The notes beneath the pieces were generated by a model, which did not search any database, was not told the origin of the DNA, and saw nothing but the letters and a program-made list of their open reading frames with translations. A DNA stretch of 64,000 bases from Silicimonas sp. GTDB lineage: Bacteria; Pseudomonadota; Alphaproteobacteria; Rhodobacterales; Rhodobacteraceae. Below, piece by piece: positions 55,062 to 63,982 of the stretch. A program made the position numbers and the translations under genes. Where the stretch lies: contig JAJEGW010000032.1 of assembly GCA_022819605.1 (NCBI GenBank), positions 1 to 64,000 on the forward strand, written 5' to 3'. Position 1 is the stretch's first letter. Every line of letters starts with the position of its first letter.

Positions 55062-55431
55062 CCATCCAGGAAACCTCGTTCCGTGAGGCAAGCCGACGCC
55101 CGCAGACGGCCTGAGTTCACGCCTTATCCACGACGTGCCGAACAAGATTGACTTCCGTCCGTGTTATGGTGGCGATCATTGGCAAATGGTCTAATCAGGA
55201 GATGCGTCGCCAGACAATTCTACGGTTTCGATGCCTAAGCCCCTCTATAAGTCGTTAAATCAATGGGTTACCAGACAATTCTACATAAAAAAGTAAAATT
55301 ATATATGTAGTAATTTAAATTTATTATATAAAGGAGTCATATTTGTGTAAGAATTCGTCACAGTGGCATGCCCGTCAACTGTACGCTCCGCAAGAAACCG
55401 CGCCATTCAGGGAAAGGTCGCTGACCGTCGT
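55062..55431. repeat. AT-rich intergenic region with a 14-bp direct repeat
   Basis: CCAGACAATTCTAC occurs at 55210-55223 and again at 55271-55284, 61 bases apart. The following stretch to about 55350 is strongly AT-rich (TTTAAATTTATTATATAAAG) in contrast with the GC-rich surroundings. No gene is seen. hisE ends and ratA ends converge here, so the region should hold two transcription ends; the repeat may be a mobile-element scar. Confidence 0.6.
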
Positions 55432-55884
55432 CTAGTCGCGCCCATAAAGATCTACCGCACGACGCTCAAAAGCCTGCACAACACGCTGCGTCACTTCATT
55501 GAAAAAGAGTTTGGCCGTGGTCTGCAGAAGCCTGTTCCGGAACTCGAAGTCCACGTGGAAGCTCACATCAGATCCGCCCTCCTCTGCGTCAGCGAACTCC
55601 CAGTCCGAGTTCATTCGGCGGAAAGGGCCGTCAAGATACTCGGTGTTGATCCTGTTTGAGTCGGGCCAAAGCGTGACCCGGCTGCCAAACTTCTCGCTGA
55701 AGACCTTGAAGGAAACTACCAGGTCGGCGAGCATCACGACGCGACTGCCTTCTTGGCGCGTCTCGCGGATGCGCGCGGCAGTGGTCCAAGGCAAGAATTC
55801 CGGATAGCGTTCGACATCCGCCACAAGGTCGTACATCTGTCTGGCACTGTAAGGCACGCGACGGCATTCGGTATGGGAGGGCAT
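55432..55884 (-). CDS. Ubiquinone-binding START-domain protein (COQ10/RatA family)
   Basis: A 150-residue START/SRPBCC protein. The N-terminal pattern RRVPYSARQMYDLVADVERYPEFLPW is diagnostic of COQ10/RatA, and the later GPFRRMNSDWEF and VDFEFRNRLLQTTAKLFF complete the lipid pocket. In alphaproteobacteria and mitochondria this protein is thought to chaperone ubiquinone; the RatA name comes from a reported ribosome-association toxin role in E. coli. It is divergent from the phosphoribosyltransferase gene. I take the quinone role as more likely here. Confidence 0.88.
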   Translation of the reverse strand: MPSHTECRRVPYSARQMYDLVADVERYPEFLPWTTAARIRETRQEGSRVVMLADLVVSFKVFSEKFGSRVTLWPDSNRINTEYLDGPFRRMNSDWEFADAEEGGSDVSFHVDFEFRNRLLQTTAKLFFNEVTQRVVQAFERRAVDLYGRD

Positions 55885-55955
55885 GTGCTCGGGTCTGGAA
55901 TTGTCCTGTTCCTTACGTGTAGGGAGCGGGAACGGGGGTCAAGGGGGGACTCGTT

Positions 55956-56531
55956 TTGACAAGACCATATGTGATTGTTGAGTTGATTTCGGCAAAGGCC
56001 ATTGCGAACCGAGTCGAGGAACTCGCCCGTGAAATCCAGGCGACGTTTCGCGATACAGACAAGCTTATAATTGTCGGGCTCTTGCGTGGGTCGTTCGTGC
56101 TCATTGCCGATCTCGTGCGCGAGCTTGACATGAATGTCGAGGTTGACTTCCTCGAAGTCTCCTCCTACGGGAACGAGATGGTTTCGAGCCACGAGGTGCG
56201 AATTCTCAAGGATCTCCGGGGCGAAATCGAGGGCGAGGACGTTCTCGTGGTCGAGGACATCGTGGACACGGGATACACGCTGAGCCACGTCGTGAGATTC
56301 CTGCAGGCGCGCAACCCGCGAAGGCTCGAAACGATCGCGCTTCTTGACAAGCCGTCACGTCGCGAAGTCGACATTTGCGCCACCTGGACCGGGTTCGAGA
56401 TTCCGGACGAATTCGTGGTCGGATACGGAATCGACTACGCGCAGAGAAACAGGAACCTGCCATTTATCGGGCGCGTTCGCCTTGCAGATGCAGACGGCAA
56501 GATCAGCAACGATGCGGCGGAAAGGTCGTAG
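55956..56531 (+). CDS. hpt: Hypoxanthine phosphoribosyltransferase
   Basis: A 191-residue type I phosphoribosyltransferase that salvages hypoxanthine or guanine to nucleotides. The PRPP motif [14 protein letters not shown] is at about 99-112 and the flap and base-binding regions [12 protein letters not shown] and DFLEVSSYG are normal; the C-terminal [20 protein letters not shown] is typical. The start appears to be TTG at 55956 after a GGGGGA site; there is no ATG at the conserved position. Confidence 0.9.
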   Translation: MTRPYVIVELISAKAIANRVEELAREIQATFRDTDKLIIVGLLRGSFVLIADLVRELDMNVEVDFLEVSSYGNEMVSSHEVRILKDLRGEIEGEDVLVVEDIVDTGYTLSHVVRFLQARNPRRLETIALLDKPSRREVDICATWTGFEIPDEFVVGYGIDYAQRNRNLPFIGRVRLADADGKISNDAAERS

Positions 56532-56648
56532 TCAGAGTTGCACGAGTACGCTCCTGCAAGGACTTCATCGCCCGCGAACGGTGGCATTCCTTGAGTCTTC
56601 AGGTAACATGCGATGCACAATGCCCTTCGCAAGTCTAAGGAGATGCAG

Positions 56649-57119
56649 ATGAATTTCACGAAACAATTTGCTCTCGTTGTGGCCGCACTGACTTTGGCAG
56701 GAGTGACGCTCGCACATGCCGGCGGACATGACGGCAATCCCGCCGCCACTGCCCGTCAAGCGCACATGAAACTCTATGCGTTCAACCTCGACGTGATTGG
56801 AGCCATGGCGAAGGGCGAAGTCGACTACGATGCGGTTGCGGCGCAGGCAGCTGCGAACAATCTCCTGGCGCTCGCGATGATGAAACAGGACGCCTATTGG
56901 GCTCCCGGCACTTCGACGGCGGAATTGGGCAATGAGACCAGGGCCCTGCCTTCGATCTGGGAGGACGGATCGCGCTTGGACGAAATTGGCGTTCAACTGA
57001 TCGAGGCCGCAAGGCAGCTCGCTGCAGCGGCAGGAGAAGGTCAAGACGAGTTGCGCGGCGCAATTCGCGGTGTCGGCGGCACTTGCAGTGCTTGCCATAG
57101 AAGTTTTCGTCAGCGCTGA
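56649..57119 (+). CDS. Cytochrome c' family protein
   Basis: A 156-residue periplasmic four-helix cytochrome with signal peptide (residues 1-24, ending AHA). The single haem site C146-S-A-C149-H150 lies near the C-terminus as is usual for cytochromes c', which bind NO and other small ligands. AAGGAG is seven bases before the chosen ATG. It is followed by a diheme cytochrome gene 45 bases on, so the two likely act together in the periplasm. Confidence 0.9.
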   Translation: MNFTKQFALVVAALTLAGVTLAHAGGHDGNPAATARQAHMKLYAFNLDVIGAMAKGEVDYDAVAAQAAANNLLALAMMKQDAYWAPGTSTAELGNETRALPSIWEDGSRLDEIGVQLIEAARQLAAAAGEGQDELRGAIRGVGGTCSACHRSFRQR

Positions 57120-57164
57120 ATTTGGCGAAACAGAGGCAACCTGCCGGCCAAGGTGAAAGAGGCG

Positions 57165-58037
57165 ATGAAGCGTGCCCTGACGTGGATGTCCTTGCTTGGA
57201 GTGTTCGGCATTGTGGCAGCACTCTGGCTGACCCGTCCTGCAGTCGTAGATTCCACACGGTTTGCGTCGCTCCAAGGCAATGCGGCACAGGGCGAAGTGG
57301 TGTTCTGGGCAGGTGGATGCGCGTCGTGCCACAAGGCTGAAGCGAGCGACGACGACTTGGCACTGCCCGGAGGCCGGCGCTTCGTGACCCGGTTCGGCAC
57401 CTTTGCCGCACCCAACATCTCTTCTGATCCGACCCATGGAATTGGTGACTGGACACTTGTGGAATTCGCCTCTGCCCTGCTCCATGGCACGTCGCCCGAA
57501 GGTCATCATTATTATCCGGCGTTTCCATACACATCCTATGCACGAATGAAGGACCAGGATGTGGTCGATCTTTGGGCGTTCATGCAGACCTTGCCTGCCT
57601 TGGCCATGGCAAGCCAGCCGCACGATCTGACCTTCCCATTCAATGTCCGCTCCTCGCTAGGGGCCTGGAAGTCCCTGTTCCTGGGATCGGCATGGGTACG
57701 GCCTGCAGAAACGCCCGAACTGGAACGCGGGCGCTACCTGGTGGAGGCTCTGGGCCATTGCGCCGAGTGCCACACTCCACGGAACTTCCTGGGAGGCAGC
57801 CTCGCTTCGGCTTGGATGGAGGGCGCGCCACATCCTGCCGGAAAGGGACGCATTCCCGGGCTGGTGCCAAGCGCTCTGAACTGGAGTGCAGAAGACATTG
57901 CCTACTACCTTGAAACCGGATTTACGCCGGATTTTGACAGTGCAGGTGGTGAGATGGCCGAGGTTGTCGCAACAATAGGCAGACTTTCGCCCGAGGACCG
58001 CCTTGCCATCGCACAGTACATAAAGGCGCTCGAATAG
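57165..58037 (+). CDS. Diheme cytochrome c
   Basis: A 290-residue membrane-anchored or periplasmic protein. An N-terminal hydrophobic segment (residues about 5-22) without a clear cleavage site suggests an anchor. Two haem c sites C52-A-S-C55-H56 and C199-A-E-C202-H203 are in separate cytochrome domains. The layout resembles subunits of alcohol or gluconate dehydrogenases that pass electrons to the respiratory chain, or a sulfite/thiosulfate-type cytochrome. Its pairing with cytochrome c' is notable. Confidence 0.87.
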   Translation: MKRALTWMSLLGVFGIVAALWLTRPAVVDSTRFASLQGNAAQGEVVFWAGGCASCHKAEASDDDLALPGGRRFVTRFGTFAAPNISSDPTHGIGDWTLVEFASALLHGTSPEGHHYYPAFPYTSYARMKDQDVVDLWAFMQTLPALAMASQPHDLTFPFNVRSSLGAWKSLFLGSAWVRPAETPELERGRYLVEALGHCAECHTPRNFLGGSLASAWMEGAPHPAGKGRIPGLVPSALNWSAEDIAYYLETGFTPDFDSAGGEMAEVVATIGRLSPEDRLAIAQYIKALE

Positions 58038-58132
58038 CCTCGACACATCTCTCCGACCCGATGAAGCGCGGATGATTGCATGAGATAACCGATGCCTTGC
58101 GCTTCCTGAGACTTCCTAGGCAATGAGCGGTC

Positions 58133-58726
58133 ATGGTAAGTTTCGTTCTGGCTGTATTCTTCCTGATCGTCACGCCCGGTCCAGGTGTTCTGTCTCTCGC
58201 GGGCGTCGGGTCGGCATTCGGATATGCGCATGGCGCCCGATACCTGGCGGGGCTCTTTGTCGGCACGAATCTCGTGTGCTGTGCCGTAATCAGCGGACTG
58301 GCGGCGCTGGTGCTTGCCGAACCCGGAATCCGAGTGGTCTTGACGATGGCGTCGGTGGCCTATCTGCTGTGGCTGGCCTCCCGTATCGCCTTTGCCGGGA
58401 CGAGAATTGCGTTTATCGAGCAGCCGAGCCCGCCCGGAATCCGGGGCGGCATCCTGCTTCAGGCGGTCAATCCGAAGGCTTATGTGGTGAACACGACCTT
58501 GTTTTCCGGGTTTGCGTTCATGGCCGAACATCCCCTTTTGGAGATCGGAGTAAAGTTGCTTCTTCTCAATGTTCTGTGGCTCTCAATTCATGTCGCGTGG
58601 CTGTGTGCTGGCGTCACGATTAGGCGGATGAGGCTGCCCGAGAAGTGGCAGAGAGGCATCAATACGGGAATGGCGGCAGCGATGGTCGCTGTCGTGGCAC
58701 TGGCGGCCTTCGCGCCCAAAGGTTGA
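58133..58726 (+). CDS. LysE/RhtB family amino acid exporter
   Basis: A 197-residue inner-membrane protein with about six hydrophobic segments. The family N-terminus FFLIVTPGPGVLSLAGVG (residues about 9-26) and the middle ILLQAVNPKAYVVN motif are clear. Members export homoserine lactones, threonine, lysine and similar compounds; the substrate cannot be told. It stands alone. Confidence 0.87.
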   Translation: MVSFVLAVFFLIVTPGPGVLSLAGVGSAFGYAHGARYLAGLFVGTNLVCCAVISGLAALVLAEPGIRVVLTMASVAYLLWLASRIAFAGTRIAFIEQPSPPGIRGGILLQAVNPKAYVVNTTLFSGFAFMAEHPLLEIGVKLLLLNVLWLSIHVAWLCAGVTIRRMRLPEKWQRGINTGMAAAMVAVVALAAFAPKG

Positions 58727-59127
58727 GGGATCAGCGGAAAGAGATGGCGGTACGGGCTCCTTGATCCCGAGCAATTGACTGGGACCTCGCTTGCCTGAGT
58801 TGGCACCGCATTCAAGTCGCCCATTTCAGATGCTCGTCACGGTTCACGAGACGACTCAATGTCGCCTGCCTCCAAGGGCGAGTGCAAGAGGCGCTGGACG
58901 ATGTGCGTTGGCCCAGCGTTCGAGTCGGCCTGATCGGCATGGTACCTGACATCAAGTTCGAATCGACCGGCGGTCCGCGGAACATCTGCCTCGACATGAC
59001 TGCAATCGGCTCATCACGCTTGACGCGCCTCCTGCGGAGACGACGTTTCCGGCAGTTCGGCCTTGACTGCCGCCAAACAAGGAATTGCCGGAGGGCATGG
59101 GGACAAGCCGCAGTCCCAGGGGAGCCA
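58727..59127. other. Region between the LysE gene and the VOC gene with a coding-like fragment
   Basis: A plus-strand frame around 58825-59010 reads VQEALDDVRWPSVRVGLIGM then PDIKFESTGGPRNICLDMTA without a start site, followed by arginine-rich sequence. It is protein-like, but I do not recognise the family and treat it as a possible relic, not a gene. Confidence 0.35.
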
Positions 59128-59517
59128 TCAACTGCCCGGCTTCGGAAAGAACTGGTCGATGAGGATCGGGTTTCCGTCGGGATCCTTGATGATGATGCTC
59201 GCAGGCCCGGTGGCTGACGGGTCAGTATCGGACGCCATTTCGATCCCCCCGGCCAGGAGCGACGCGCGGATGTCGCGCACGTCGGTGAATTCGGCGATGC
59301 GCGACATGTCTTGGGCCAATCCTGGATTGAACGTGAGGATGTTCTTCTCGAAGAGCCCCTGAAACAGGCCGATGACGGTAGTACCGTTGACCATTATCAA
59401 GTACTGCTTTTCGTCGCCGCCCGTCACTTGGAAACCGAGCTCTTCGTAGAATGTCCGCGACACTGCAAGGTCCTGAACGGCAAGGCTGATGGAGAAGGCG
59501 CCAAGCTGCATTGTCAT
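59128..59517 (-). CDS. VOC-family (glyoxalase/bleomycin resistance-like) protein
   Basis: A 129-residue vicinal-oxygen-chelate domain protein. Two beta-alpha-beta-beta-beta modules are seen: [21 protein letters not shown] and a later [16 protein letters not shown], the typical motif at the end of the second module. The N-terminal His of the usual metal triad is Ser (ISLAV), so a classical metal site is doubtful. Single-gene unit. Confidence 0.83.
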   Translation of the reverse strand: MTMQLGAFSISLAVQDLAVSRTFYEELGFQVTGGDEKQYLIMVNGTTVIGLFQGLFEKNILTFNPGLAQDMSRIAEFTDVRDIRASLLAGGIEMASDTDPSATGPASIIIKDPDGNPILIDQFFPKPGS

Positions 59518-59767
59518 GTCTCCAGCCGAGTGGCTCCGGGGTGAACTGCTTACGGCAATGACGGTAGTGCGTGCGAGGACGATAGGGAAGGCAAGATGGC
59601 AGGCAATTGCCTGACATGCATGAGTGGCATGCTGTGCAGGTCGCCTCGGCTGGCGACGGCGGGGACGGACTATGTGCATGCGGAGAGTACAAGAGGCACG
59701 GGGTCAGTTCATGCATCCAGGCCCCATGCTCGCAAGGACCGCTAGCCTGGATTGCCAAGGCGACAGA

Positions 59768-60559
59768 TCATGCCATTAACTCCATGGCGGCCTCGTGCAA
59801 TTCGGCCGTGGCCGCTGCAAGCACCCTGCCCCCCCCGTGAACCGGCTGTCCTTGCCAGTCGCTGACAATTCCACCTGCTGCCTCAATCACGGCGATGGGC
59901 GCCTGAATGTCGTAGGCCTTGAGGCCGGCTTCAATTACAAGATCGATCTGGCCTGCGGCGAGCAGCGCGTATGCATAGCAATCGCAACCGTAGCGGGTAA
60001 GCTTCACATTGCTGGAAACACGTCGAAACGCCGCCGCTTCGGCAAGTGTGCCAACTTCCGGGAACGTCGTGAACAACGTGGCGTCATCCAGTGTTTTAGT
60101 TTCGCTTACTCTCAACGGGCGGCTGCCATGCGGTCCTTCGAGAACCGCCCTGCCTCGACCACCCATGAAACGCTCACTGATATAAGGTTGGTCGATCAGC
60201 CCAAGTAGCGGTCCGTCGTCATCAGCAAGTGCAATCAAAGCTCCCCAAGTTGGCGTTCCGCAAATGAACCCTCTCGTGCCGTCAATCGGATCAAGAACCC
60301 ACGTCAGGCCGCTAACGCCGTGTTTGGGCTCGAACTCTTCTCCCAATATGCCATCTTCGGGTCGAAGCTCTGTGAGGATCGCGCGCATCGAGGATTCCGC
60401 ATTCCTGTCGGCAATCGTAACCGGGTCAAAATGTTCACTCTTGCTCTCCACAGTCAGATCCCGTGCGCGGAAATGGCGCAGGGTTTCCTCTCGTGCGGCA
60501 TCTGCCAAACGCTCGGCCACGGACCAGAGTTCAACGCTCTCTGTGTCGCCTCCCGGCAT
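59768..60559 (-). CDS. hisN: Inositol monophosphatase family enzyme, probably histidinol-phosphatase (HisN)
   Basis: A 263-residue Li-sensitive-type phosphatase. Metal motifs are EEF (GILGEEF about 75-81), WVLDPIDGTRGFICG (about 87-101) with the DPIDGT core, and the third acid in LKAYDIQAPIAVIEAAGG. The GTR-F-CG variant after DPIDGT is the signature seen in HisN (histidinol phosphatase) as opposed to inositol phosphatases (GT-N-). With hisF and hisE in the window and no hisB-type phosphatase visible, HisN is the likely role. Start taken at MPGGDTESVEL. Confidence 0.85.
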   Translation of the reverse strand: MPGGDTESVELWSVAERLADAAREETLRHFRARDLTVESKSEHFDPVTIADRNAESSMRAILTELRPEDGILGEEFEPKHGVSGLTWVLDPIDGTRGFICGTPTWGALIALADDDGPLLGLIDQPYISERFMGGRGRAVLEGPHGSRPLRVSETKTLDDATLFTTFPEVGTLAEAAAFRRVSSNVKLTRYGCDCYAYALLAAGQIDLVIEAGLKAYDIQAPIAVIEAAGGIVSDWQGQPVHGGGRVLAAATAELHEAAMELMA

Positions 60560-60569
60560 TGACCATCTC

Positions 60570-61177
60570 CTAAGCACACGCTCGATGCGGCGTATGCGGC
60601 AGAACCAGTGCCGTCAAGCGTCGTATCTCCGCCAGCATTTCTGCTGAATGCAGCGCATCAGGCAGAGCGACCTGTACGGTGCTGCCATCCGAGGGTCCAA
60701 GACCAAGCGTTTGAAATCCCAGATTGATGACCATGACGGGCCCGTCCCTGTTCACTAAGGGATGCAGTTCGGCCTCCAAGTGGAATGGCGGTTCGGGAAA
60801 GGGTCCCGCGAACTCACCCACCAAGTCTTCGCGACAAGAAACTCGAAAGCACCCGCTCTGTTTCGACTTCCTCGCCGAAGAGAGAGACGCCGTGCCGAAC
60901 GTTTCGGCGGCCTCAGCTTCGACGTAAGCCGCCTCGTCACGAATCCAGTCGGTGCAAGGTCCCGCATGGAACGTGTAGGCGGTTGGACCGTCTGCCTTGT
61001 ACCAAATGCATCCGTCTGGCTGCGCAACTGTATAAAAAGGGGCCGCTCCCTGCTTGCTTCAAGCAGGCGCGTCCGCGAAGCGTCGCACCAAGCCTTGCGC
61101 TGAGCAGAGGCGGCCATGGCGAGCAGCAAATTCGCTGAAAGTAAGGAGGCGATGTGACGGGCGCGGCAGCCATGCAA
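60570..61177 (-). pseudogene. Secreted protein of unknown function, split by a frameshift
   Basis: The minus strand encodes a signal peptide in one frame (RHIASLLSANLLLAMAASAQ, from a TTG at 61175-61177) and the mature protein in the next frame (FYTVAQPDGCIWYKADGPTA, later GPVMVINLGFQTLGLGPSDG and HTPHRACA). The frame changes near 61045 at a run of four Gs/Cs next to five Ts, where one base too many or too few would occur. Corrected, the protein would have about 200 residues with several Cys. No family was recognised. It lies between hisN and the GPP34 gene. Confidence 0.6.
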
Positions 61178-61427
61178 TCCACCGAGAATACTCCTCGATG
61201 GACGGACGACATAGGAAAGATCTTCAGCCAAGAGTGCTCAACAAGGAAACTGCGTACTTGAGCACTTGATTTGGCTCGTGCTGAATATGCAGTGATACGC
61301 AATGATTTTCGGGAGCGGCGTCACTGGAATGTCCTTGAACGGCATTCAACCGCATCACTGCCGCTAGTGAACCGGGCCCAAACCAGCGGTCAGATGACGT
61401 GCCATTGTGCGACAGACGGATCGTGGT

Positions 61428-62069
61428 TCACTCTTTGTCAAGTTTGCCTGCGGCGGGCTGGACAGCCACCTCAATCGCTTCAAGGAAAACCCGACCAATC
61501 AATTCGATCCTGCGCAAAAGTTTGATGCGTGCTTTCGCTGCATCCAGTTCGTGCGTGGACAGAATTTGTGAAACAAGCCCGCAGCCGTCGGCAAGCGTCA
61601 CGATCATGGCATCCTTAGGATCCGGAATCGAATCGGCGAGTAGCGCCGACTTGATCCGCTCGGTCAACCTTTGTTTCGTTTCCTCATCCTTGAGCAAGTA
61701 ATGCCTTGTCCCGAATATCCGCAGGTAGCGATCATCGCTGAGTTCCAGAATGCGGTTGTCGATCAACCGCGCCAATGCGGTGTTCCGTATTTCATCAGCG
61801 CGCCGTGTGGCGTGTCTGACCCAATGGAGAGCGTCGTACATCCGGTCGGCACGAGCAATCTCTGCAAGCATCGGATCGAGCAATTGATCTCCTACGGGCG
61901 TGAAGTCGATCACGAACAGTCGTTGGGCATCTGTGTCGATGCGATGTTCCAGCGCCAAATCCATCAATACTGCGCCGCCCAACGCGTACCGTACAGTCCA
62001 TTCAGGCGCTCGCGAAAGCGCTCCATCGTCATCTCGCAGCAAAAGCAGGAACTCTTCGGCGAGTCTCAT
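61428..62069 (-). CDS. GPP34 (GOLPH3/Vps74-like) family protein
   Basis: A 213-residue all-alpha protein beginning MRLAEEFLLLLRDDDG and continuing YALGGAVLMDLALEHRIDTD, the GPP34 N-terminal pattern known from Golgi phosphoprotein 3 and actinobacterial relatives; a later VTLADGCGL matches the family's conserved loop. In eukaryotes it binds phosphatidylinositol-4-phosphate; bacterial functions are unknown. It shares one base with the Pit stop codon (TGATG), so it is translated after the phosphate transporter. This coupling suggests a role in phosphate or membrane lipid physiology. Confidence 0.78.
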   Translation of the reverse strand: MRLAEEFLLLLRDDDGALSRAPEWTVRYALGGAVLMDLALEHRIDTDAQRLFVIDFTPVGDQLLDPMLAEIARADRMYDALHWVRHATRRADEIRNTALARLIDNRILELSDDRYLRIFGTRHYLLKDEETKQRLTERIKSALLADSIPDPKDAMIVTLADGCGLVSQILSTHELDAAKARIKLLRRIELIGRVFLEAIEVAVQPAAGKLDKE

Positions 62070-63343
62070 CAGCCTGCACCTCCCAGGAACACAGCCGCCA
62101 AGAAATAGTAGAACATCACCGCGATCGCCGCACCCACGGGAAGCGTGACAACCCATGACACGAAAATCGTACGGATCACGCCGAATTCCAGTTCATCGAC
62201 ACCACGCGCGAGGCCAACCCCCAGGACAGCGCCCACCAGGGTCTGGGTCGTTGAAACTGGCAAACCGGTGCCGCTGGCCACCACAACCGTCGACGCGGCT
62301 GCAAGCTCAGCGGCGAATCCGCGGCTGGGGGTCAGTTCGGTAATCTTCCGGCCAATCGTGGCAATGACCCGGTAGCCGAATGTTGCCAGCCCGACCACGA
62401 TGCCACTTGCTCCTAGGAAAAGGACCCAGACTGGTATCTCAGACTTGGCGGCCACTCCGCCCGTCGACACCACTCCGATGATTGCCGCGACGGGTCCGAT
62501 CGCGTTGGCGACGTCGTTGGAGCCATGGGCGAACGCCATGCCCGATGCAGTGACAATCATCAGGATGCCGAAAACCCGCTCCACATCGTCAAAGCGCGAC
62601 TGTCTTCCTGTCGGAAACTCAAGACTCCGGAACCCCAGCCGATTGATCAGCAATCGGCCGGCCACGGCGATGATGCTGGCAAACATGAGGGAGTATATAA
62701 GAGCTATCGGCATGCTCAGGTCAAGTCCGACATGCTTCAGGCCCTTGACGAAGGTCACGGCCGAAGTGATGAACACCGCAGCGAAGATATAGAATGGTAC
62801 ATAGCGACACGCAAAGTAGGCTGGATCGCTCTTGTCAAAGATTAGCCGCTGCACGCTTAGCACGATAAAAAACGAGATCACTCCGGCAATTGCAGGTGTG
62901 ACCACCCAACTCGCGGCAATCGCCGCTACACTCCACCAATGTACCGCCTCAACACCAATCGCGATTACCGCAAATCCGATAATTGCTCCGACGATTGAGT
63001 GCGTAGTTGAAACCGGCCAACCAAACACCGACGCGACCGTCAGCCAGACGGCGGCCGCGAGAAGCGCTGATAGCATGCCGACAACAAGGAGGTCCGGGTC
63101 GTGCCCAATTGCTTCGGCGTCGATGATACCTTTGCGAATCGTGGAAGTCACCTCGCCGCCGGCCAAAAACGCCCCGAGGAATTCGAACACCGCCGCGATT
63201 ACGATGGCCCCGCCAATGGTGATTGCACCAGATCCAACTGACGTCCCCATCGAATTTGCCACGTCGTTGGCACCAATGGCCCAGGCCATATAGAGTCCGG
63301 CGATGATCGCCAAAGTCAGGATGATAATGAGATTTGCATCCAT
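62069..63343 (-). CDS. pit: Inorganic phosphate transporter (Pit family)
   Basis: A 424-residue membrane carrier for low-affinity phosphate (metal-phosphate) uptake driven by protons. It has the family's twin motifs, GANDVANSMGTSVGSGAITI near the start and HGSNDVANAIGPVAAI in the second half, and about ten hydrophobic segments. Start at MDANLIIILTLAII is preferred over an earlier Met whose codons are not family-like. With pst lost from the phoR-phoU locus, this may be the main phosphate importer. It is not preceded by a PhoU-like DUF47 gene, as Pit often is; GPP34 follows instead. Confidence 0.93.
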   Translation of the reverse strand: MDANLIIILTLAIIAGLYMAWAIGANDVANSMGTSVGSGAITIGGAIVIAAVFEFLGAFLAGGEVTSTIRKGIIDAEAIGHDPDLLVVGMLSALLAAAVWLTVASVFGWPVSTTHSIVGAIIGFAVIAIGVEAVHWWSVAAIAASWVVTPAIAGVISFFIVLSVQRLIFDKSDPAYFACRYVPFYIFAAVFITSAVTFVKGLKHVGLDLSMPIALIYSLMFASIIAVAGRLLINRLGFRSLEFPTGRQSRFDDVERVFGILMIVTASGMAFAHGSNDVANAIGPVAAIIGVVSTGGVAAKSEIPVWVLFLGASGIVVGLATFGYRVIATIGRKITELTPSRGFAAELAAASTVVVASGTGLPVSTTQTLVGAVLGVGLARGVDELEFGVIRTIFVSWVVTLPVGAAIAVMFYYFLAAVFLGGAG

Positions 63344-63493
63344 ATGATGTGACTCCAAGTCTACATCGTACGCGATAAAACAAATGGAATCGGTTCCGAC
63401 GGAGAGCGGAATCCTGCGCACGGCACCAGCATTTCGAAAACCAGATCCTGGGCCATGTCGTTCAACCTAACCGAAGTTCAGATCCCACGAGTC

Positions 63494-63982
63494 TTAGAAA
63501 AAAACCACCAGCAGAGCCAAGCTGGCCATACCGCCCAAAACAAAGGCCGTGACGCTGACGATTCCGGCTAGCGTCGCCAAGTCCGCAGCATGCCAAGTCC
63601 GGGCCTCGATATTGAACATGACCTCCGAGCGATCGCCCACACCGTCGTTGAACTTCTTGAGAGCATCCTCGCTTCCATGTGCCTCCTTGATTGAGACGAA
63701 CGTGATCAGAAACATCGTCAGCGCCGAGGCAATCGTTCCGATTCCGAATAGGAGGACTGTCGCCATTGCCAGCCAGTGGAACACGCCCTCGGATCCGCTG
63801 GCTCCACCGCCCATGAAGCCAATGACAAGACCGGCGCCTCCGGCATTGCCGAACAGCAAGAACCGGATCGATTCGATGAGGTTTCGAAACATTATGTTCC
63901 GCCGCGTCGCGACAACCTTGTATCCTTCGCGAAGCCACTCCTCGGCAGTCTCTTCCCGTTCGAACCCGTCGATGTTCTTCAT
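63494..63982 (-). CDS. Hypothetical membrane protein upstream of pit
   Basis: A 162-residue protein with three likely membrane segments (about 45-60, 68-95 and 138-160) and a charged N-terminus MKNIDGFEREETAEEWLREG. I do not recognise a family. It lies upstream of pit and GPP34 in the same direction with a 150-base gap, so it may be part of the same unit. The right edge of the window is only 18 bases beyond its start, so its promoter is not visible. Confidence 0.7.
   Translation of the reverse strand: MKNIDGFEREETAEEWLREGYKVVATRRNIMFRNLIESIRFLLFGNAGGAGLVIGFMGGGASGSEGVFHWLAMATVLLFGIGTIASALTMFLITFVSIKEAHGSEDALKKFNDGVGDRSEVMFNIEARTWHAADLATLAGIVSVTAFVLGGMASLALLVVFF

Noticed and set aside
58825-59015. 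Plus-strand frame containing VRWPSVRVGLIGM and GGPRNICLDM
   Set aside because: Protein-like but without start, ribosome-binding site or family; kept only as a possible relic in the intergenic entry.
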